Shown here piece by piece: positions 13,633 through 17,481 of a DNA stretch of 17,481 bases; positions within the stretch are counted from its first letter, which is position 1; each line of letters starts with the position of its first letter. The position numbers were made by a program, and so were the translations under genes. The DNA is from an uncultured Bacillaceae bacterium (lineage in GTDB: Bacteria; Bacillota; Bacilli; Bacillales; Caldibacillaceae). A model generated the notes under the pieces. It worked only from the letters and a program-made list of their open reading frames with translations. It was not told the DNA's origin and searched no databases. Location: NCBI GenBank assembly GCA_937983015.1, contig CALKAK010000044.1:1-17481 (forward strand). The letters run 5' to 3'.

Positions 13633-14811
13633 TTAGTCTTCCCCGGATGAGACCGTGCCGTAGCGACCACCGCCGCCTGCGGCCACTTTTAACTCACCCG
13701 TTCGCATCTTTATGATCATCCGGGCGATTTTCTCATGAACAACTTGAACGAGGTCGTTGAAACTTGTCCGATGCAAAATATTCATTTCCGTTTCGAAATG
13801 ATCTAACAATTTCTTCACCGTTTTCGGACCGACTCCAGGTAAAAAATCGAGCGGTACTTGATGGATATACGGTGGACGTCGAGGCGGTGTGGACGGACCG
13901 TCTACCGATAATTCCGCAATCCGTTCCGCCACGCCCTTTACCATCCGCTTTGAGCCACAATTCGGACATGGATCGCAAAACTTTGGGAAATGCATAAAGC
14001 AATTCTGACAAGTGGTGTCGTGATATTTTCCGAGTTTTGGATCCAGTCCATAATTGGCGACGATTTTCCTCCCCTCTTCTTCGGTCAATGCTTTTTTTAT
14101 TTCCGAAAAATCCGGTGTCGTAAGGCGTAATTTTTGATATTCCCGGGCGATTTTACCAACTGAATGGGCATCGGAATTTGTAAGAAAAGGATATCGGTAA
14201 AGTTCCGGAATGTTTTCCACCATGTATGTATCGGAACTAAGTCCCAGTTCAATGGCATCGATCAACTCCGGTGCGAATACTTCTTCCAGCGAATAACGTA
14301 CGCCTTTACCGTATAAGCTTTTGAAGGGCGTGAAAACATGAGCCGGTATAAAGAGTCCTTCTAACTCCTTAACCTTTTTCTGTAGATCTCGCCCGGTCAC
14401 GTAAATGCGCTGGGAACTTAATTGTATGTTCTTCATACAAGTGGCGAGCCATTGGGCGAATTCTCGCATCCTTTTTAATGTCGGCATGAAGACGAGTACA
14501 TGAATCGATCCCTGACAATGGGCATCGTATATTTCCAATTCGCTCCCTAAAAGAAGCGTGGTCCTTTTTTCGAACAGAAGACCACCACCGGCAAGTTCTT
14601 CAAGCCTTCCAGCTCTGCGTAAAGCCTCGATCTCATCCTGGACTTCGGGGGAATGACTATCGATCACTCCGACGATATCGATTCCTTTGCGGTTTTTCGC
14701 GTGTTCAAGAATATTCGTTAAAGTTAAATCACGGGAGGCGGTGATCTTCACAGGTTTACCTGATTTTGTTCTCCCGATATGAATGTGGAAGTCAGCAAAG
14801 AATTCATCCAT
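13633..14811 (-). CDS. yqxK: Endonuclease Q-family protein YqxK (PHP domain, zinc finger, HhH)
   Basis: A 392-residue protein of three parts. A PHP hydrolase domain (1-~255) has FHIHIG (8-13), VIDSHSPE, GSELEIYDAHCQGSIHVL, PAHVFTPFKSLYG and LTNSDAHSVG (~210-219). A five-cysteine zinc finger follows: Cys268, 271, 279, 282, 285 (CQNC...CDPCPNC). Then comes a helix-hairpin-helix (LDFLPGVGPKTVKKLLDHF, ~321-339). This order is that of endonuclease Q, which nicks 5' of deaminated bases (uracil, hypoxanthine) in archaea and some Bacillus; older annotations call it helicase-like. The ATG at 14811 lies just past the nudF stop, with GGGGA eight bases upstream. Activity on damaged DNA is inferred from domain order. 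Confidence 0.88.
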   Translation of the reverse strand: MDEFFADFHIHIGRTKSGKPVKITASRDLTLTNILEHAKNRKGIDIVGVIDSHSPEVQDEIEALRRAGRLEELAGGGLLFEKRTTLLLGSELEIYDAHCQGSIHVLVFMPTLKRMREFAQWLATCMKNIQLSSQRIYVTGRDLQKKVKELEGLFIPAHVFTPFKSLYGKGVRYSLEEVFAPELIDAIELGLSSDTYMVENIPELYRYPFLTNSDAHSVGKIAREYQKLRLTTPDFSEIKKALTEEEGRKIVANYGLDPKLGKYHDTTCQNCFMHFPKFCDPCPNCGSKRMVKGVAERIAELSVDGPSTPPRRPPYIHQVPLDFLPGVGPKTVKKLLDHFETEMNILHRTSFNDLVQVVHEKIARMIIKMRTGELKVAAGGGGRYGTVSSGED

Positions 14812-14814
14812 CCT

Positions 14815-15363
14815 TTATTTCCCCATTTCTTGCAAAAGTTGCCAGTATTGGATCGCGATCAATGTTTTCGCATCGTGAATCTTCTGTTCATTAATTAGTT
14901 GCTGTGCTTCGGATAAGGTCACTTCCAGCACTTCCACGAATTCATCTTCATCAAGCGTGCGGTTATTCGTGCGCGTTAAACCTTTTGCTAGATAAAAATA
15001 TAAAATTTCGTTGGAGAATCCGGGCGAAGTATAAAATGAATTGATCGGGATCAGTTCCTCACAGCTATAACCCGTCTCTTCCTCAAGTTCTCTGCGTGCG
15101 CATACCGCAGGTTCCTCTCCCGCATCGAGTTTTCCCGCCGGAATTTCAATGAGCGTCTTCTCCAATGGTTTGCGAAATTGCTCGACCAAAACGATTTTTT
15201 CTTCGTCGGTAATCGCTAGAACTGCCACCGCTCCGGGATGTACGACTATTTCCCGTGTACTCGTCTTTCCGTTAGGTAACTCAACTTCATCCAGATAAAC
15301 ATCGATCATCCTGCCTTGAAAAATGGTTTCTCGTTTGAGCGTTTTTTCTTCCAGTGAACGCAT
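14815..15363 (-). CDS. nudF: ADP-ribose pyrophosphatase (Nudix)
   Basis: Hydrolyses ADP-ribose to AMP and ribose-5-phosphate. It has 182 residues from the ATG at 15363 (MRSLEEKTLKRETIFQG), which has TGGAG eight bases before it; ten more open codons upstream are not used. The Nudix box GKLDAGEEPAVCARRELEEETGY (about 87-109) fits GX5EX7REUXEEXGU. VEQFRKPLEKTLIEIPAGK before it and TSPGFSNEILYFYLAKGL after it are typical of the ADP-ribose-specific subfamily. It overlaps nothing but lies 3 bp from yqxK, so the two are an operon. A divergent gene (mciZ) starts 83 bp upstream. Confidence 0.95.
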   Translation of the reverse strand: MRSLEEKTLKRETIFQGRMIDVYLDEVELPNGKTSTREIVVHPGAVAVLAITDEEKIVLVEQFRKPLEKTLIEIPAGKLDAGEEPAVCARRELEEETGYSCEELIPINSFYTSPGFSNEILYFYLAKGLTRTNNRTLDEDEFVEVLEVTLSEAQQLINEQKIHDAKTLIAIQYWQLLQEMGK

Positions 15364-15398
15364 TAAAACCACTCCAGTTCTCATTTTTTCCACTACGT

Positions 15399-15426
15399 CA
15401 TATAGTTTACCATACTAAATTTTCAA
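15399..15426 (-). promoter_or_regulatory. Candidate sigma-A promoter for nudF-yqxK
   Basis: On the minus strand TTGAAA (15426-15421), 16 bp, TATATG (15404-15399), 36 bp before the nudF ATG. An imperfect palindrome, TAGTTTACCATACTA (15403-15417), lies in the spacer, between nudF and the divergent mciZ. Confidence 0.45.
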
Positions 15427-15446
15427 GAAAAAAGGAATGCGGGGTA

Positions 15447-15617
15447 ATGATGATGAGAAAAATCATTTTAAACGGAAAAGCATGGGAAGTAAGACATTTA
15501 TTAAGACAATACCAGCAACAATTTGCATATGTCGCCGATTGGATTGATACGATGGAACATCTATATAAAAAATGTTCCGCATCCCCTACTTTAATACTCC
15601 TGATGAGAAAATCATGA
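15447..15617 (+). CDS. mciZ: MciZ-like peptide inhibitor of FtsZ
   Basis: A 56-codon ORF. Residues 6-33, with IILNGKAWEVRHLLRQY and FAYVADWI, match the pattern of B. subtilis MciZ as I recall it (GKAWEIR...LKEY...F.YVKDWI), a 40-residue mother-cell peptide that caps FtsZ filaments and blocks Z-ring formation during sporulation. Here the protein continues for about 20 residues after DWI (DTMEHLYKKCSASPTLILLMRKS). The start could be any of three consecutive ATG codons (15447, 15450, 15453); AAAGGA and GCGGGG upstream do not decide it. It is divergent from nudF. No clear sigma-E promoter was found, although CATACTAA at 15411 resembles a -10. The assignment comes from motif memory only. Confidence 0.72.
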   Translation: MMMRKIILNGKAWEVRHLLRQYQQQFAYVADWIDTMEHLYKKCSASPTLILLMRKS

Positions 15618-15652
15618 GAAAGTCATTTTTGGTCTTTTATTTCTTTTAAACA

Positions 15653-15681
15653 TTGCTTATGAAACCGCACTCATTTACAAT
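15653..15681 (+). promoter_or_regulatory. Sigma-A-type promoter for the small gene at 15785
   Basis: TTGCTT (15653-15658), 17 bp, TACAAT (15676-15681). It lies about 100 bp before the TTG start, leaving a leader of roughly 95 nt that contains the hairpin at 15734-15781. Confidence 0.5.
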
Positions 15682-15731
15682 AACAATTAAAAGAATACGA
15701 TTTGTTTCTAACGTACGGAAATGAATAATCA

Positions 15732-15781
15732 CCGCTTTTCTCCACAAGATAATGGCGAACCATAGCGGAAAGGAGAAAAGC
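15732..15781 (+). promoter_or_regulatory. Leader hairpin that sequesters the ribosome binding site
   Basis: GCTTTTCTCC (15734-15743) and GGAGAAAAGC (15772-15781) are perfect 10-bp complements with a 28-base loop. The second arm contains most of the Shine-Dalgarno sequence AAAGGAG of the gene starting at 15785. Inside the loop ATGG-CGAA-CCAT (15752-15763) can form a small hairpin, and AGCGG (15764-15768) can instead pair with CCGCT (15732-15736), which competes with the main stem. The structure could be a translational switch, thermometer or protein-binding site; no known riboswitch class is recognised. Confidence 0.5.
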
Positions 15782-15784
15782 AAT

Positions 15785-15916
15785 TTGTCAAGAAAACGGG
15801 ATCGAGGCTACAGCCAGAAAGGAAAACCCCAGGCCGATAGCGTCAAAAAGATTATCGCCAGAGAAACATTAGACCAGGCAATCCATCCGACGAATCGGCA
15901 AAACGGCGAACAATGA
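15785..15916 (+). CDS. Small basic protein, 43 residues, unrecognised
   Basis: The ORF starts with TTG at 15785, preceded by AAAGGAG with nine bases between, and ends at TGA 15914-15916. The product begins MSRKRDRGYSQKGKPQADSV and ends HPTNRQNGEQ. It has 10 Lys/Arg against 5 acidic residues, no hydrophobic segment and no cysteine, and is probably partly disordered with one helix (VKKIIARETLDQAI). The composition recalls small spore or nucleic-acid-binding proteins, but no family was recognised. Support for it being real comes from the good ribosome binding site, the upstream promoter and a strong terminator 10 bp after the stop, which together make a self-contained single-gene unit. Confidence 0.65.
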   Translation: MSRKRDRGYSQKGKPQADSVKKIIARETLDQAIHPTNRQNGEQ

Positions 15917-15926
15917 CAGGACAATC

Positions 15927-15951
15927 AAGGCTGCCCCGGCAGCCTTTTTCC
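15927..15951 (+). terminator. Rho-independent terminator of the 43-residue gene
   Basis: AAGGCTGC-CCCG-GCAGCCTT, a perfect 8-bp stem with a four-base loop (15927-15946), is followed by TTTTTCC. It lies just before the yqkD ribosome binding site. Confidence 0.9.
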
Positions 15952-15976
15952 TTGTAATTTTTTTGGAGGTGATACC

Positions 15977-16912
15977 TTGCAAGAAAAAATTAAAAAAGGA
16001 CTGCTCTTTTCCAGCCTCTTACTTTTCGGGAGCACGACAATGTTCGGTGTTTATTTTACGGAACGGGTCAGCCGGATCCGGAAAAAATCATCTGAAGAGA
16101 TCTATAACCGGGAAAAACAACTTGGACACATCGACGAACAAACTTTACAGGCATTACCGAAAGAAGAGCTCCGGATCCCCTCCCCGCACGGCTATATGAT
16201 CTCCGCCCTGGCGATTACTCCTCATGAAACGAACAAGTATATGATTTTTTCCCATGGAGTAACAGAAAACAAATTAAGTTCAATGAAATATGCCAATCTC
16301 TTTTTAAAACGGGGGTTTAATACCGTCATTTACGATCAAAGACGCCACGGAAATACAGGCGGTAACAGTACGAGTTACGGTTTTTACGAAAAAGATGATC
16401 TTCGAGCGATCGTCCAGTGGTTGCGAAAAACAAAGGGAGAAGTCTTCCTAGGAATCCATGGTGAGTCAATGGGGGCGGCGACAACCCTACTGTATGCGGC
16501 GGAAAATAAGAACGGTGCTGATTTTTATATCGTGGACTGCCCGTTTTCTGATTTAAAAGAACTTCTTACATATCGAATCGAATGTGAAATGAAATGGATA
16601 CCAGCCAAACTGATCCTTCCCATCGGAAATTTGTTTTTAAAACTTAGGGACAAGTACGGGATGGAAGATGTTTCGCCGCTTGCGGTAATCGAGCAAATCG
16701 AAGAACCGATCTTGTTTATTCATAGTAAAAAAGATGATTATATCCTCCCGTATATGACGGAAGAATTGTATCAACGGAAAAAAGGACCGAAGATGCTCTT
16801 TCTCGCCGAAAACGGTGCCCACGCCCAATCATTAAATGAGAATCGAAGCGAATACGAAGCGGCGATCGATCATTTTTTAAAACAATATGTCTTTTGCGAC
16901 ACTGCCCCGTAA
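15977..16912 (+). CDS. yqkD: Alpha/beta hydrolase, YqkD-like, membrane-anchored
   Basis: 311 residues. An N-terminal membrane anchor or uncleaved signal (about 8-27, LLFSSLLLFGSTTMFGVYF) is followed by an alpha/beta hydrolase domain. Visible are the oxyanion-hole segment FSHGVTEN (91-98), YDQRRHGNTGG, the nucleophile elbow GESMG (Ser164), HSKKDDYI with the acid at Asp253 or Asp254, and catalytic His282 (NGAHAQS). Substrate unknown; members of this group are serine esterase or peptidase-like enzymes. The start is TTG at 15977, with an almost ideal GGAGGTGAT seven bases upstream. The position next to nudF/mciZ and the length fit B. subtilis yqkD. The strong terminator just upstream implies a separate promoter, which was not found in the short gap. 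Confidence 0.88.
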   Translation: MQEKIKKGLLFSSLLLFGSTTMFGVYFTERVSRIRKKSSEEIYNREKQLGHIDEQTLQALPKEELRIPSPHGYMISALAITPHETNKYMIFSHGVTENKLSSMKYANLFLKRGFNTVIYDQRRHGNTGGNSTSYGFYEKDDLRAIVQWLRKTKGEVFLGIHGESMGAATTLLYAAENKNGADFYIVDCPFSDLKELLTYRIECEMKWIPAKLILPIGNLFLKLRDKYGMEDVSPLAVIEQIEEPILFIHSKKDDYILPYMTEELYQRKKGPKMLFLAENGAHAQSLNENRSEYEAAIDHFLKQYVFCDTAP

Positions 16913-17008
16913 CTTTCGAAAAATATACATGCCGGAACCCACCGGTAATCGCCCTGCACAAAAATTCTTCTTGAGAAAGATAAAACGGATTCATAAAATC
17001 AAACTAGT

Positions 17009-17110
17009 TTGCAATGCGAGATGCATACTTTTATTTTTTTGTGTTACTATTTTGCAATGCAAGCCAGAAGACTCCCTTTTTTATTTTTACCTAACTATCT
17101 TGTTTTGCAA
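17009..17110 (+). repeat. Three TTGCAA boxes upstream of padR
   Basis: TTGCAATGC at 17009-17017, the perfect palindrome TTGCA-A-TGCAA at 17052-17062, and TTGCAA at 17105-17110, each preceded by T residues, lie in the 230-bp gap between yqkD and padR. They are candidates for a PadR autoregulatory operator. A weak promoter pair is TTGCAA (17009-17014), 17 bp, TATTTT (17032-17037). Confidence 0.4.
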
Positions 17111-17142
17111 GTTATATATGACCCATATAGGAGGTGACCGTA

Positions 17143-17424
17143 CTGGATACAAGCCAACTCTTAAAAGGAATTTTAGAGGGATGCTTGTTAAGCATTATCG
17201 CAAAAGGGGAAACGTATGGTTATGAGATGATTGAAAAACTCGAACAGTATGGATTGACAATGGTTAAAGAAGGTAGCATTTATCCCCTTCTTTTACGGAT
17301 GCGAAAGGAAAAACTCGTCGAAGTGAAAACTAAGCCCATCCCTTCCGGTGGACCGCGACGCAAATATTATTACATCACGGAAAAAGGCCTTGAGGAACTG
17401 GAACGGTTTAAGAAAAACTGGTAG
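17143..17424 (+). CDS. PadR-family transcriptional regulator
   Basis: A winged-helix repressor of the small PadR type (about 93 residues here). Motifs: LLKGILEGCLLSIIAKGETYGYEMIEKLEQYG, then VKEGSIYPLLLRMRKEKLVE and the wing SGGPRRKYYYITEKGLEELERF. Homologues begin MDTSQLLKG, which coincides with CTG at 17143; AGGAGG lies eight bases before it. The alternative GTG at 17134 overlaps that site and has none of its own, so a CTG start is likely. The frame stops at TAG 17422-17424 after KKNW, but the next twelve codons (TISTSVDKILSS) followed by TGA look like the natural PadR C-terminus. The gene may therefore be slightly truncated by a nonsense mutation. Such regulators usually control a downstream membrane protein gene, here beyond the window. 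Confidence 0.85.
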   Translation: MDTSQLLKGILEGCLLSIIAKGETYGYEMIEKLEQYGLTMVKEGSIYPLLLRMRKEKLVEVKTKPIPSGGPRRKYYYITEKGLEELERFKKNW

Positions 17425-17459
17425 ACGATTTCTACGAGCGTGGATAAAATTTTATCTTC

Positions 17460-17481
17460 ATGAGTGAGGAGATTTTCCTGG
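17460..17481 (+). CDS. Possible start of the gene after padR (partial)
   Basis: ATG at 17460 overlaps, as ATGA, the TGA that would end the extended padR frame, and reads MSEEIFL to the window edge. Alternatively GTGAGGAG (17464-17471) is a ribosome binding site for a start outside the window. Too short to identify. Confidence 0.25.

Noticed and set aside
15399..15440. Sigma-E promoter for mciZ
   Set aside because: TCATATA and CATACTAA both occur on the plus strand but only six bases apart, so they cannot form one promoter.

Overview
The window comes from a low/moderate-GC endospore-forming Firmicute, most likely a member of the Bacillaceae. The evidence is the gene order lysA – spoVA – spoIIAA/AB-sigF – dacF – pdp – deoB – xerD – yqzK – fur – spoIIM – yqxK – nudF – (mciZ) – yqkD, which follows the Bacillus subtilis layout, together with near-identical SpoIIAB/SigF sequence motifs and strong AGGAGG-type ribosome binding sites. 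The genus cannot be fixed from the sequence alone.

From position 1 to about 15,360 every recognised gene lies on the minus strand. From high to low coordinate these are nudF (ADP-ribose pyrophosphatase), yqxK (endonuclease Q family), spoIIM (engulfment), fur (iron regulator), yqzK, xerD (chromosome dimer recombinase), deoB and pdp (nucleoside catabolism), dacF (sporulation D,D-carboxypeptidase), spoIIAA-spoIIAB-sigF (forespore sigma factor with its anti- and anti-anti-sigma factors), a non-coding stretch of about 1.1 kb holding one small membrane-protein ORF, a shortened spoVA operon (spoVAA-spoVAB-spoVAF), and lysA, which runs off the left edge. From about 15,440 the plus strand carries a probable mciZ (peptide inhibitor of FtsZ), a 43-codon gene whose ribosome binding site is buried in a perfect hairpin, an alpha/beta hydrolase (yqkD) and a PadR-type regulator at the right edge.

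The regulatory sequences match the sporulation cascade: a sigma-H-like promoter before spoIIAA, a consensus sigma-F promoter before dacF, a sigma-G-like promoter before spoVAA, and a weaker sigma-E candidate before spoIIM. fur is preceded by two sigma-A-like promoters, the distal one overlapping a PerR-like and a Fur-like box.

The main oddities are these. The spoVA operon lacks spoVAC, spoVAD and spoVAE between spoVAB and spoVAF. punA is absent between deoB and pdp. mciZ has a C-terminal extension. A possible RNA switch controls a 43-residue orphan peptide. The PadR gene appears to start with CTG and has an in-frame TAG before what looks like its natural C-terminus. I found no CRISPR array, intact insertion sequence, rRNA or tRNA. 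The best candidate for something undescribed is the hairpin-controlled small gene at 15,653-15,951; no large new system is evident.
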